Assembly (NCBI GenBank): GCA_024362935.1
Contig: JANCRA010000001.1
Coordinates: forward strand, 65,624,930 to 65,688,929
DNA length: 64,000 nt
Origin: Setophaga petechia
Taxonomy: Eukaryota; Chordata; Aves; Passeriformes; Parulidae
Direction of reading: 5' to 3'
Under the pieces are notes generated by a model that was not told the DNA's origin, searched no databases, and saw only the letters and a list, made by a program, of their open reading frames with translations. Positions within the stretch are counted from its first letter, which is position 1. Every line of letters starts with the position of its first letter. The position numbers and the translations under genes are program-made. Of this stretch, positions 44,367 to 56,849 are shown one piece after another.

Positions 44367-47238
44367 ATTACCTTTGCAGTGCACTGTAGCATAGGCCTCT
44401 AGTCACCTACATCTAAGCAAATACCTTTTTCACTGTATCTCCAAAGGAGAATCTTTGCCTGTTGAGAAAACAGCTCCCATGGTTTTTAAAAGGGTACAAG
44501 AAGGTCTGCAGAGTGTTTTGCAAGAAGTACAAGAAAGTTGTCCAAAACCCCTAAAATTCGAATTGTACTGGGAAAGGAAAATGCAGGAGAGTGGAAAGGT
44601 ACTGTTTTCTATCAGTTTGCAAACTGTGCCACAATGCAAGTGTTGTGCAGCCTTTACCTTTGCAGTGCGCTGTAGCAAGTGCCTCTAGCCACCTACATCT
44701 AAGCAAATACCTTTTTCACTGTATCTCCAAAGGAGAATCTTTGCCTGTTGAGAAAACAGCTCCCATGTTTTTCAAAAGGGTACAAGAAGGTCTGCAGAGT
44801 GTTTTGCAAGAAGTACAAGAAAGTTGTCCAAAACCCCTAAAATTCGAATTGTACTGGGAAAGGAAAATGCAGGAGAGTGGAAAGGTACTGTTTTCCCTCA
44901 GTTTGCAAGCTGCTTACAAAATGTCAGTGTTTTGCAGCCTTTAGCTTTGCAGCGTCCTGTAGCAAGTGTCTCTAGTCACCTACATCTAAGCATATTCCTT
45001 TTTCACAATGTCTCCCAAGGAGAAACTCTGCCTGCTGAGAAAACATCTCCCATGGTGTTTTAGAAGGTACAAGAAGGTCTGCAGAGTGTTTTGCAAGAAG
45101 TACAAGAAAGTTGTCCAAAACCCCTAAAATTCGAATTGTACTGGGAAAGGAAAATGCAGGAGAGTGGAAAGGTACTGTTTTCTCTCAGTTTGCAAGCTGC
45201 TTACAAAATGCCAGTGTTGTGCAGCCTTTAGCTTTGCAGCGTCCTGTAGCAAGTGTCTCTAGTCACCTACATCTAAGCATATACCTTTTTCACAATATCT
45301 CGCAAGCAGAGACTCTGCCTGCTGAGAAAACATCTCCCATGGTGTTTCAGAAGGTACAAGAAGGTCTGCAGAGTGTTTTGCAAGAAGTAAAAGAAAGTTG
45401 TCCAAAACCCCTAAAATTCGAATTGTACTGGGAAAGGAAAATGCAGGAGAGTGGAAAGGTACTGTTTTCCCTCAGTTTGCAAGCTGCTTACAAAATGTCA
45501 GTGTTTTGCAGCCTTTAGCTTTGCAGCGTCCTGTAGCAAATGTCTCTAGTCACCTACATCTAAGCAAATTCCTTTTTCACAATGTCTCGCAAGGAGAAAC
45601 TCTGCCTGCTGAGAAAACATCTCCCATGGTGTTTTAGAAGGTACAAGAAGGTCTGCAGAGTGTTTTGCAAGAAGTAAAGGAAAATTGTCCAAAACCCCTA
45701 AAATTCGAATTGTACTGGGAAAGGAAAATGCAGGAGAGTGGAAAGGTACTGTTTTCCCTCAGTTTGCAAGCTGCTTACAAAATGCCAGTGTTGTGCAGCC
45801 TTTAGCTTTGCAGCGTCCTGTAGCAAGTGTCTCTAGTCACCTACATCTAAGCATATTCCTTTTTAACAATGTTTCGCAAGCAGAGACTCTGCCTGCTGAG
45901 AAAACATCTCCCATGGTGTTTTAGAAGGTAGAAGAAGGTCTGCAGAGTGTTTTGCAAGAAGTAAAAGAAAGTTGTCCAAAACCCCTTCGATTTGAATTTC
46001 GCTGGGTAAGGAAAATGCAGGAGAGTGCAGGGGTACTGTTTTCCATCAGTTTGCAAACTGTGCTACAATGCAAGTGTTGTGCAGCCTTTACCTTTGCAGT
46101 GCACTGTAGCAAGTGCCTCTAATCACCTACATCTAAGCAAATACCTTTTTCACTGTATCTCCAAAGGAGAATCTTTGCCTGTTGAGAAAACAGCTCCCAT
46201 GGTTTTTAAAAGGGTACAAGAAGGTCTGCAGAGTGTTTTGCAAGAAGTACAAGAAAGTTGTCCAAAACCCCTAAAATTCGAATTGTACTAAGAAAGGAAA
46301 ATGCAGGAGAGCGCAGGGGTACTGTTTTCTATCAGTTTGCAAACTGTGCCACAATGCAAGTGTTGTGCAGCCTTTACCTTTGCAGTGCGCTGTAGCAAGT
46401 GCCTCTAGCCACCTACATCTAAGCAAATACCTTTTTCACTGTATCTCCAAAGGAGAATCTTTGCCTGTTGAGAAAACAGCTCCCATGGTTTTTAAAAGGG
46501 TACAAGGAGGTCTGCAGAGTGTTTTGCAAGAAGTACAAGAAAGTTGTCCAAAACCCCTAAAATTCGAATTGTACTGGGAAAGGAAAATGCAGGAGAGTGG
46601 AAAGGTACTGTTTTCCCTCAGTTTGCAAGCTGCTTACAAAATGTCAGTGTTTTGCAGCCTTTAGCTTTGCAGCGTCCTGTAGCAAGTGTCTCTAGTCACC
46701 TACATCTAAGCATATTCCTTTTTCACAATGTCTCACAAGGAGAAACTCTGCCTGCTGAGAAAACATCTCCCATGGTGTTTTAGAAGGTACAAGAAGGTCT
46801 GCAGAGTGTTTTGCAAGAAGTACAAGAAAGTTGTCCAAAACCCCTAAAATTCGAATTGTACTGGGAAAGGAAAATGCAGGAGAGTGGAAAGGTACTGTTT
46901 TCTCTCAGTTTGCAAGCTGCTTACAAAATGCCAGTGTTGTGCAGCCTTTAGCTTTGCAGCGTCCTGTAGCAAGTGTCTCTAGTCACCTACATCTAAGCAT
47001 ATTCCTTTTTCACAATGTTTCACAAGCAGAGACTCTGCCTGCTGAGAAAACATCTCCCATGGTGTTTTAGAAGGTACAAGAAGGTCTGCAGAGTGTTTTG
47101 CAAGAAGTAAAAGAAAGTTGTCCAAAACCCCTAAAATTCGAATTGTACTGGGAAAGGAAAATGCAGGAGAGTGGAAAGGTACTGTTTTCTATCAGTTTGC
47201 AAACTGTGCCACAATGCAAGTGTTGTGCAGCCATTACC
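44367..47238 (+). repeat. Satellite block 18 (10-monomer unit, B-rich type)
   Basis: Monomers B 44538, A1 44824, A2 45111, A1 45398, A2 45685, B 45972, B 46258, A1 46544, A2 46831, then L from 47118. The A2 at 45111 has CAG at about 45348 in place of the common TAG. Copy of block 14, one base longer because gcaagaag is intact before 46258. Confidence 0.92.
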
Positions 47239-47780
47239 TGAAGTTGGGCTGGCCGATGTTAGAGATGCCCGGCAAGCTTGCCAGCCCGCTTGCAGTCAGC
47301 AGAGACGTGGCCACAGTTCAGCTTCAGCCCGTGGGTGAAGTGAAGGAGAGACTCTCCAGTGTCAGGCGCAGTCAGGTCTATTGTGTTCCCACTGGAATCT
47401 GAAAAGTGGAGGGTCCCGAGGGCGGGACCGTAACAGGTTATAAAGAGAGTGGGAGGTATGGGGTGGCAACATTCAGGAACAAATGGGGGTCCAGGGAAGG
47501 GTGTTACAAAAATGATACACATGGAAGGAAAACTAAAGGGGAAGAACTTAGGGAGGGGCCCCGGCCCCCTAACCAATCACTCGACGACCTAGTGAGAGAT
47601 TTCTAGAAAAAGAGACAGAAGGGCCAAGTGACTGGCAGGAAGCCGGGGGTGGAGAATGGAGAGAATACATTAGTTGTCATGGTAACTAAGGAGAGGTCAG
47701 GCGATTGACACTTAACTGGAGAAAAACTTGGGCAGAAACATAGCCAAAACAACTGAGGGGGAGCAGAACAAACCACAACA
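47239..47780 (-). mobile_element. Solo LTR copy 18
   Basis: Complete 542-bp LTR with one private base, A at 47615 (agagacagaag instead of agaggcagaag). Confidence 0.88.
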
Positions 47781-49219
47781 ATTACCTTTGCAGTGCACTG
47801 TAGCATAGGCCTCTAGTCACCTACATCTAAGCAAATACCTTTTTCACTGTATCTCCAAAGGAGAATCTTTGCCTGTTGAGAAAACAGCTCCCATGGTTTT
47901 TAAAAGGGTACAAGAAGGTCTGCAGAGTGTTTTGCAAGAAGTACAAGAAAGTGGTCCAAAACCCCTAAAATTCGAATTGTACTGGGAAAGGAAAATGCAG
48001 GAGAGTGGAAAGGTACTGTTTTCTCTCATTTTGCAAGCTGCTTACAAAATGCCAGTGTTGTGCAGCCTTTACCATTGCAGTGCACTGTAGCAAGTGTCTC
48101 TAGTCACCTACGTCTAAGCATATTCCTTTTTCACAATGTCTCGCAAGGAGAAACTCTGCCTGCTGAGAAAACATCTCCCATGGTGTTTTAGAAGGTACAA
48201 GAAGGTCTGCAGAGTGTTTTGCAAGAAGTACAAGAAAGTTTTCCAAAACCCCTAAAATTCGAATTGTACTGGGAAAGGAAAATGCAGGAGAGTGCAGGGG
48301 TACTGTTTTCCATCAGTTTGCAAACTGTGCTACAATGCAAGTGTTGTGCAGCCTTTACCTTTGCAGTGCACTGTAGCAAGTGCCTCTAATCACCTACATC
48401 TAAGCAAATACCTTTTTCACTGTATCTCCAAAGGAGAATCTTTGCCTGTTGAGAAAACAGCTCCCATGGTTTTTAAAAGGGTACAAGAAGGTCTGCAGAG
48501 TGTTTTGCAAGAAGTACAAGAAAGTTGTCCAAAACCCCTAAAATTCGAATTGTACTAAGAAAGGAAAATGCAGGAGAGTGGAAAGGTACTGTTTTCTCTC
48601 AGTTTGCAAGCTGCTTACAAAATGTCAGTGTTTTGCAGCCTTTAGCTTTGCAGCGTCCTGTAGCAAGTGTCTCTAGTCACCTATATTTAAGCATATTCCT
48701 TTTTCACAATGTCTCGCAAGGAGAAACTCTGCCTGCTGAGAAAACATCTCCCATGGTGTTTTAGAAGGTACAAGAAGGTCTGCAGAGTGTTTTGCAAGAA
48801 GTACAAGAAAGTTGTCCAAAACCCCTTCGATTCGAATTGTACTGGGAAAGGAAAATGCAGGAGAGTGGAAAGGTACTGTTTTCTCTCAGTTTGCAAGCTG
48901 CTTACAAAATACCAGTGTTGTGCAGCCTTTAGCTTTGCAGCGTCCTGTAGCAAGTGTCTCTAGTCACCTACATCTAAGCATATTCCTTTTTCACAATATC
49001 TCGCAAGCAGAGACTCTGCCTGCTGAGAAAACATCTCCCATGGTGTTTTAGAAGGTACAAGAAGGTCTGCAGAGTGTTTTGCAAGAAGTAAAAGAAAGTT
49101 GTCCAAAACCCCTAAAATTCGAATTGTACTGGGAAAGGAAAATGCAGGAGAGTGGAAAGGTACTGTTTTCTATCAGTTTGCAAACTGTGCCACAATGCAA
49201 GTGTTGTGCAGCCATTACC
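47781..49219 (+). repeat. Satellite block 19 (5-monomer unit with A/B/A chimera)
   Basis: Monomers A-with-B-patch 47952, B 48239, A1 48525, A2 48812, then L from 49099. The first monomer starts tggtccaaaac rather than ttgtccaaaac, a private change. Copy of block 15. Confidence 0.9.
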
Positions 49220-49761
49220 TGAAGTTGGGCTGGCCGATGTTAGAGATGCCCGGCAAGCTTGCCAGCCCGCTTGCAGTCAGCAGAGACGTGGCCACAGTTC
49301 AGCTTCAGCCCGTGGGTGAAGTGAAGGAGAGACTCTCCAGTGTCAGGCGCAGTCAGGTCTATTGTGTTCCCACTGGAATCTGAAAAGTGGAGGGTCCCGA
49401 GGGCGGGACCGTAACAGGTTATAAAGAGAGTGGGAGGTATGGGGTGGCAACATTCAGGAACAAATGGGGGTCCAGGGAAGGGTGTTACAAAAATGATACA
49501 CATGGAAGGAAAACTAAAGGGGAAGAACTTAGGGAGGGGCCCCGGCCCCCTAACCAATCACTCGACGACCTAGTGAGAGATTTCTAGAAAAAGAGGCAGA
49601 AGAGCCAAGTGACTGGCAGGAAGCCGGGGGTGGAGAATGGAGAGAATACATTAGTTGTCATGGTAACTAAGGAGAGGTCAGGCGATTGACACTTAACTGG
49701 AGAAAAACTTGGGCAGAAACATAGCCAAAACAACTGAGGGGGAGCAGAACAAACCACAACA
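49220..49761 (-). mobile_element. Solo LTR copy 19
   Basis: Complete 542-bp LTR with one private base, A at 49613 (agagccaag instead of agggccaag). Confidence 0.88.
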
Positions 49762-52059
49762 ATTACCTTTGCAGTGCACTGTAGCATAGGCCTCTAGTCA
49801 CCTACATCTAAGCAAATACCTTTTTCACTGTATCTCCAAAGGAGAATCTTTGCCTGTTGAGAAAACAGCTCCCATGGTTTTTAAAAGGGTACAAGAAGGT
49901 CTGCAGAGTGTTTTGCAAGAAGTACAAGAAAGTTGTCCAAAACCCCTAAAATTCGAATTGCACTAAGAAAGGAAAATGCAGGAGAGTGGAAAGGTACTGT
50001 TTTCCCTCAGTTTGCAAGCTGCTTACAAAATGTCAGTGTTTTGCAGCCTTTAGCTTTGCAGCGTCCTGTAGCAAGTGTCTCAAGTCACCTACATCTAAGC
50101 ATATTCCTTTTTCACAATGTCTCGCAAGGAGAAACTCTGCCTGCTGAGAAAACATCTGCCATGGTGTTTTAGAAGGTACAAGAAGGTCTGCAGAGTGTTT
50201 TGCAAGAAGTACAAGAAAGTTGTCCAAAACCCCTAAAATTCGAATTGTACTGGGAAAGGAAAATGCAGGAGAGTGGAAAGGTACTGTTTTCTCTCAGTTT
50301 GCAAGCTGCTTACAAAATACCAGTGTTGTGCAGCCTTTAGCTTTGCAGCGTCCTGTAGCAAGTGTCTCTAGTCACCTACATCTAAGCATATTCCTTTTTC
50401 ACAATATCTCGCAAGGAGAAACTCTGCCTGCTGAGAAAACATCTCCCATGGTGTTTTAGAAGGTACAAGAAGGTCTGCAGAGTGTTTTGCAAGAAGTAAA
50501 AGAAAGTTGTCCAAAACCCCTAAAATTCGAATTGTACTGGGAAAGGAAAATGCAGGAGAGTGGAAAGGTACTGTTTTCTCTCAGTTTGCAAACTGTGCCA
50601 CAATGCAAGTGTTGTGCAGCCTTTACCTTTGCAGTGCACTGTAGCAAGTGCCTCTAGCCACCTACATCTAAGCAAATACCTATTTCACTGTATCTCCAAA
50701 GGAGAATCTTTGCCTGTTGAGAAAACAGCTCCCATGGTTTTTAAAAGGGTACAAGAAGGTCTGCAGAGTGTTTTGCAAGAAGTACAAGAAAGTTGTCCAA
50801 AACCCCTAAAATTCGAATTGTACTGGGAAAGGAAAATGCAGGAGAGTGGAAAGGTACTGTTTTCTCTCAGTTTGCAAACTGTGCCACAATGCCAGTGTTG
50901 TGCAGCCTTTAGCTTTGCAGCGTCCTGTAGCAAGTGTCTCTAGTCACCTACATCTAAGCATATTCCTTTTTAACAATGTTTCAAAAGCACAGACTCTGCC
51001 TGCTGAGAAAACATCTCCCATGGTGTTTTAGAAGGTAGAAGAAGGTCTGCAGAGTGTTTTGCAAGAAGTAAAAGAAAGTTGTCCAAAACCCCTTCGATTT
51101 GAATTTCGCTGGGTAAGGAAAATGCAGGAGAGTGCAGGGGTACTGTTTTCCATCAGTTTGCAAACTGCGCTACAATGCAAGTGTTGTGCAGCCTTTACCT
51201 TTGCAGTGCACTGTAGCAAGTGCCTCTAATCACCTACATCTAAGCAAATACCTTTTTCACTGTATCTCCAAAGGAGAATCTTTGCCTGTTGAGAAAACAG
51301 CTCCCATGGTTTTTAAAAGGGTACAAGAAGGTCTGCAGAGTGTTTTGCAAGAAGTACAAGAAAGTTGTCCAAAACCCCTAAAATTCGAATTGTACTAAGA
51401 AAGGAAAATGCAGGAGAGTGGAAAGGTACTGTTTTCTCTCAGTTTGCAAGCTGCTTACAAAATGTCAGTGTTTTGCAGCCTTTAGCTTTGCAGCGTCCTG
51501 TAGCAAGTGTCTCTAGTCACCTATATTTAAGCATATTCCTTTTTCACAATGTCTCGCAAGGAGAAACTCTGCCTGCTGAGAAAACATCTCCCATGGTGTT
51601 TTAGAAGGTACAAGAAGGTCTGCAGAGTGTTTTGCAAGAAGTACAAGAAAGTTGTCCAAAACCCCTAAAATTCGAATTGTACTGGGAAAGGAAAATGCAG
51701 GAGAGTGGAAAGGTACTGTTTTCTCTCAGTTTGCAAGCTGCTTACAAAATGCCAGTGTTGTGCAGCCTTTAGCTTTGCAGCGTCCTGTAGCAAGTGTCTC
51801 TAGTCACCTACATCTAAGCATATTCCTTTTTCACAATGTTTCACAAGCAGAGACTCTGCCTGCTGAGAAAACATCTCCCATGGTGTTTTAGAAGGTACAA
51901 GAAGGTCTGCAGAGTGTTTTGCAAGAAGTAAAAGAAAGTTGTTCAAAACCCCTAAAATTCGAATTGTACTGGGAAAGGAAAATGCAGGAGAGTGGAAAGG
52001 TACTGTTTTCTATCAGTTTGCAAACTGTGCCACAATGCACGTGTTGTGCAGCCATTACC
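49762..52059 (+). repeat. Satellite block 20 (8-monomer unit of H type)
   Basis: Monomers A1 49933, A2 50220, B 50507, H 50793, B 51079, A1 51365, A2 51652, then L from 51939. It matches block 16, including ctgccatgg and cctatttcactg, except that its seventh monomer (51652) has the taaaattcg head where 40577 has ttcgattcg. Confidence 0.92.
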
Positions 52060-52601
52060 TGAAGTTGGGCTGGCCGATGTTAGAGATGCCCGGCAAGCTT
52101 GCCAGCCCGCTTGCAGTCAGCAGAGACGTGGCCACAGTTCAGCTTCAGCCCGTGGGTGAAGTGAAGGAGAGACTCTCCAGTGTCAGGCGCAGTCAGGTCT
52201 ATTGTGTTCCCACTGGAATCTGAAAAGTGGAGGGTCCCGAGGGCGGGACCGTAACAGGTTATAAAGAGAGTGGGAGGTATGGGGTGGCAACATTCAGGAA
52301 CAAATGGGGGTCCAGGGAAGGGTGTTACAAAAATGATACACATGGAAGGAAAACTAAAGGGGAAGAACTTAGGGAGGGGCCCCGGCCCCCTAACCAATCA
52401 CTCGACGACCTAGTGAGAGATTTCTAGAAAAAGAGGCAGAAGGGCCAAGTGACTGGCAGGAAGCCGGGGGTGGAGAATGGAGAGAATACATTAGTTGTCA
52501 TGGTAACTAAGGAGAGGTCAGGCGATTGACACTTAACTGGAGAAAAACTTGGGCAGAAACATAGCCAAAACAACTGAGGGGGAGCAGAACAAACCACAAC
52601 A
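52060..52601 (-). mobile_element. Solo LTR copy 20
   Basis: Complete 542-bp LTR, ATTACC flanks, consensus by eye, with the atgcacgtg left flank shared with copies 1, 7 and 16. Confidence 0.88.
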
Positions 52602-53753
52602 ATTACCTTTGCAGTGCACTGTAGCATAGGCCTCTAGTCACCTACATCTAAGCAAATACCTTTTTCACTGTATCTCCAAAGGAGAATCTTTGCCTGTTGA
52701 GAAAACAGCTCCCATGGTTTTTAAAAGGGTACAAGAAGGTCTGCAGAGTGTTTTGCAAGAAGTACAAGAAAGTTGTCCAAAACCCCTAAAATTCGAATTG
52801 TACTGGGAAAGGAAAATGCAGGAGAGTGGAAAGGTACTGTTTTCTATCAGTTTGCAAACTGTGCCACAATGCAAGTGTTGTGCAGCCTTTACCTTTGCAG
52901 TGCGCTGTAGCAAGTGCCTCTAGCCACCTACATCTAAGCAAATACCTTTTTCACTGTATCTCCAAAGGAGAATCTTTGCCTGTTGAGAAAACAGCTCCCA
53001 TGTTTTTTAAAAGGGTACAAGAAGGTCTGCAGAGTGTTTTGCAAGAAGTACAAGAAAGTTGTCCAAAACCCCTAAAATTCGAATTGTACTGGGAAAGGAA
53101 AATGCAGGAGAGTGGAAAGGTACTGTTTTCCCTCAGTTTGCAAGCTGCTTACAAAATGTCAGTGTTTTGCACCCTTTAGCTTTGCAGCGTCCTGTAGCAA
53201 GTGTCTCTAGTCACCTACATCTAAGCATATTCCTTTTTCACAATGTCTCACAAGGAGAAACTCTGCCTGCTGAGAAAACATCTCCCATGGTGTTTTAGAA
53301 GGTACAAGAAGGTCTGCAGAGTGTTTTGCAAGAAGTACAAGAAAGTTGTCCAAAACCCCTAAAATTCGAATTGTACTAAGAAAGGAAAATGCAGGAGAGT
53401 GGAAAGGTACTGTTTTCTCTCAGTTTGCAAGCTGCTTACAAAATGCCAGTGTTGTGCAGCCTTTAGCTTTGCAGCGTCCTGTAGCAAGTGTCTCTAGTCA
53501 CCTACATCTAAGCATATTCCTTTTTCACAATATCTCGCAAGCAGAGACTCTGCCTGCTGAGAAAACATCTCCCATGGTGTTTTAGAAGGTACAAGAAGGT
53601 CTGCAGAGTGTTTTGCAAGAAGTAAAAGAAAGTTGTCCAAAACCCCTAAAATTCGAATTGTACTGGGAAAGGAAAATGCAGGAGAGTGGAAAGGTACTGT
53701 TTTCTATCAGTTTGCAAACTGTGCCACAATGCAAGTGTTGTGCAGCCATTACC
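52602..53753 (+). repeat. Satellite block 21 (4-monomer unit)
   Basis: Monomers B 52773, A1 53059, A2 53346, then L from 53633. The first three match the start of the B-rich ten-monomer unit (44538 onward), but an L monomer follows where that unit goes on to A1. This is the start of the irregular zone. Confidence 0.92.
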
Positions 53754-54295
53754 TGAAGTTGGGCTGGCCGATGTTAGAGATGCCCGGCAAGCTTGCCAGC
53801 CCGCTTGCAGTCAGCAGAGACGTGGCCACAGTTCAGCTTCAGCCCGTGGGTGAAGTGAAGGAGAGACTCTCCAGTGTCAGGCGCAGTCAGGTCTATTGTG
53901 TTCCCACTGGAATCTGAAAAGTGGAGGGTCCCGAGGGCGGGACCGTAACAGGTTATAAAGAGAGTGGGAGGTATGGGGTGGCAACATTCAGGAACAAATG
54001 GGGGTCCAGGGAAGGGTGTTACAAAAATGATACACATGGAAGGAAAACTAAAGGGGAAGAACTTAGGGAGGGGCCCCGGCCCCCTAACCAATCACTCGAC
54101 GACCTAGTGAGAGATTTCTAGAAAAAGAGGCAGAAGGGCCAAGTGACTGGCAGGAAGCCGGGGGTGGAGAATGGAGAGAATACATTAGTTGTCATGGTAA
54201 CTAAGGAGAGGTCAGGCGATTGACACTTAACTGGAGAAAAACTTGGGCAGAAACATAGCCAAAACAACTGAGGGGGAGCAGAACAAACCACAACA
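53754..54295 (-). mobile_element. Solo LTR copy 21
   Basis: Complete 542-bp LTR, ATTACC flanks. Just outside, the right flank has T at 54306 (tttgtagtgcac), which breaks the cagtgcactg palindrome, and then ctacacctaag. Confidence 0.88.
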
Positions 54296-56307
54296 ATTAC
54301 CTTTGTAGTGCACTGTAGCATAGGCCTCTAGTCACCTACACCTAAGCAAATACCTTTTTCACTGTATCTCCAAAGGAGAATCTTTGCCTGTTGAGAAAAC
54401 AGCTCCCATGGTTTTTAAAAGGGTACAAGAAGGTTTGCAGAGTGTTTTGCAAGAAGTACAAGAAAGTTGTCCAAAACCCCTAAAATTCGAATTGCACTAA
54501 GAAAGGAAAATGCAGGAGAGTGGAAAGGTACTGTTTTCTCTCAGTTTGCAAGCTGCTTACAAAATGCCAGTGTTTTGCAGCCTTTAGCTTTGCAGCGTCC
54601 TGTAGCAAGTGTCTCTAGTCACCTACATCTAAGCAAATTCCTTTTTCACAATGTCTCGCAAGGAGAAACTCTGCCTGCTGAGAAAACATCTCCCATGGTG
54701 TTTTAGAAGGTACAAGAAGGTCTGCAGAGTGTTTTGCAAGAAGTAAAAGAAAATTGTCCAAAACCCCTAAAATTCGAATTGTACTGGGAAAGGAAAATGC
54801 AGGAGAGTGGAAAGGTACTGTTTTCTCTCAGTTTGCAAACTGCTTACAAAATGCCAGTGTTGTGCAGCCTTTAGCTTTGCAGCGTCCTGTAGCAAGTGTC
54901 TCTAGTCACCTACATCTAAGCATATTCCTTTTTAACAATGTTTCGCAAGCAGAGACTCGGCCTGCTGAGAAAACATCTCCCATGGTGTTTTAGAAGGTAG
55001 AAGAAGGTCTGCAGAGTGTTTTGCAAGAAGTAAAAGAAAGTTGTCCAAAACCCCTTCGATTTGAATTTCGCTGGGTAAGGAAAATGCAGGAGAGTGCAGG
55101 GGTACTGTTTTCCATCAGTTTGCAAACTGTGCTACAATGCAAGTGTTGTGCAGCCTTTACCTTTGCAGTGCACTGTAGCAAGTGCCTCTAATCACCTACA
55201 TCTAAGCAAATACCTTTTTCACTGTATCTCCAAAGGAGAATCTTTGCCTGTTGAGAAAACAGCTCCCATGGTTTTTAAAAGGGTACAAGAAGGTCTGCAG
55301 AGTGTTTTGCAAGAAGTACAAGAAAGTTGTCCAAAACCCCTAAAATTCGAATTGTACTAAGAAAGGAAAATGCAGGAGAGCGCAGGGGTACTGTTTTCTA
55401 TCAGTTTGCAAACTGTGCCACAATGCAAGTGTTGTGCAGCCTTTACCTTTGCAGTGCGCTGTAGCAAGTGCCTCTAGCGACCTACATCTAAGCAAATACC
55501 TTTTTCACTGTATCTCCAAAGGAGAATCTTTGCCTGTTGAGAAAACAGCTCCCATGGTTTTTAAAAGGGTACAAGGAGGTCTGCAGAATGTTTTGCAAGA
55601 AGTACAAGAAAGTTGTCCAAAACCCCTAAAATTCGAATTGTACTGGGAAAGGAAAATGCAGGAGAGTGGAAAGGTACTGTTTTCCCTCAGTTTGCAAGCT
55701 GCTTACAAAATGTCAGTGTTTTGCAGCCTTTAGCTTTGCAGCGTCCTGTAGCAAGTGTCTCTAGTCACCTACATCTAAGCATATTCCTTTTTCACAATGT
55801 CTCACAAGGAGAAACTCTGCCTGCTGAGAAAACATCTCCCATGGTGTTTTAGAAGGTACAAGAAGGTCTGCAGAGTGTTTTGCAAGAAGTACAAGAAAGT
55901 TGTCCAAAACCCCTAAAATTCGAATTGTACTGGGAAAGGAAAATGCAGGAGAGTGGAAAGGTACTGTTTTCTCTCAGTTTGCAAGCTGCTTACAAAATGC
56001 CAGTGTTGTGCAGCCTTTAGCTTTGCAGCGTCCTGTAGCAAGTGTCTCTAGTCACCTACATCTAAGCATATTCCTTTTTCACAATGTTTCACAAGCAGAG
56101 ACTCTGCCTGCTGAGAAAACATCTCCCATGGTGTTTTAGAAGGTACAAGAAGGTCTGCAGAGTGTTTTGCAAGAAGTAAAAGAAAGTTGTCCAAAACCCC
56201 TAAAATTCGAATTGTACTGGGAAAGGAAAATGCAGGAGAGTGGAAAGGTACTGTTTTCTATCAGTTTGCAAACTGTGCCACAATGCAAGTGTTGTGCAGC
56301 CATTACC
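54296..56307 (+). repeat. Satellite block 22 (7-monomer unit, B-rich type)
   Basis: Monomers A1 54467, A2 54754, B 55041, B 55327, A1 55613, A2 55900, then L from 56187. It matches the last seven monomers of the ten-monomer unit (45398 to 47118). Together with block 21 it equals that unit plus one extra L monomer. Confidence 0.92.
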
Positions 56308-56849
56308 TGAAGTTGGGCTGGCCGATGTTAGAGATGCCCGGCAAGCTTGCCAGCCCGCTTGCAGTCAGCAGAGACGTGGCCACAGTTCAGCTTCAGCCCG
56401 TGGGTGAAGTGAAGGAGAGACTCTCCAGTGTCAGGCGCAGTCAGGTCTATTGTGTTCCCACTGGAATCTGAAAAGTGGAGGGTCCCGAGGGCGGGACCGT
56501 AACAGGTTATAAAGAGAGTGGGAGGTATGGGGTGGCAACATTCAGGAACAAATGGGGGTCCAGGGAAGGGTGTTACAAAAATGATACACATGGAAGAAAA
56601 ACTAAAGGGGAAGAACTTAGGGAGGGGCCCCGGCCCCCTAACCAATCACTCGACGACCTAGTGAGAGATTTCTAGAAAAAGAGGCAGAAGGGCCAAGTGA
56701 CTGGCAGGAAGCCGGGGGTGGAGAATGGAGAGAATACATTAGTTGTCATGGTAACTAAGGAGAGGTCAGGCGATTGACACTTAACTGGAGAAAAACTTGG
56801 GCAGAAACATAGCCAAAACAACTGAGGGGGAGCAGAACAAACCACAACA
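56308..56849 (-). mobile_element. Solo LTR copy 22
   Basis: Complete 542-bp LTR with one private base, A at 56597 (ggaagaaaaac instead of ggaaggaaaac). Confidence 0.88.

Larger units (their letters stand above)
41527..52601 (+). repeat. 11.07-kb super-repeat, second copy
   Basis: Second run of the 8,10,5,8-monomer units. It stops at LTR copy 20: the next monomer (52773) is B, where a third copy would start with A1. Small differences from the first copy include catggaaac in LTR 16 only, and single private bases in LTR 18 and LTR 19. Confidence 0.85.
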
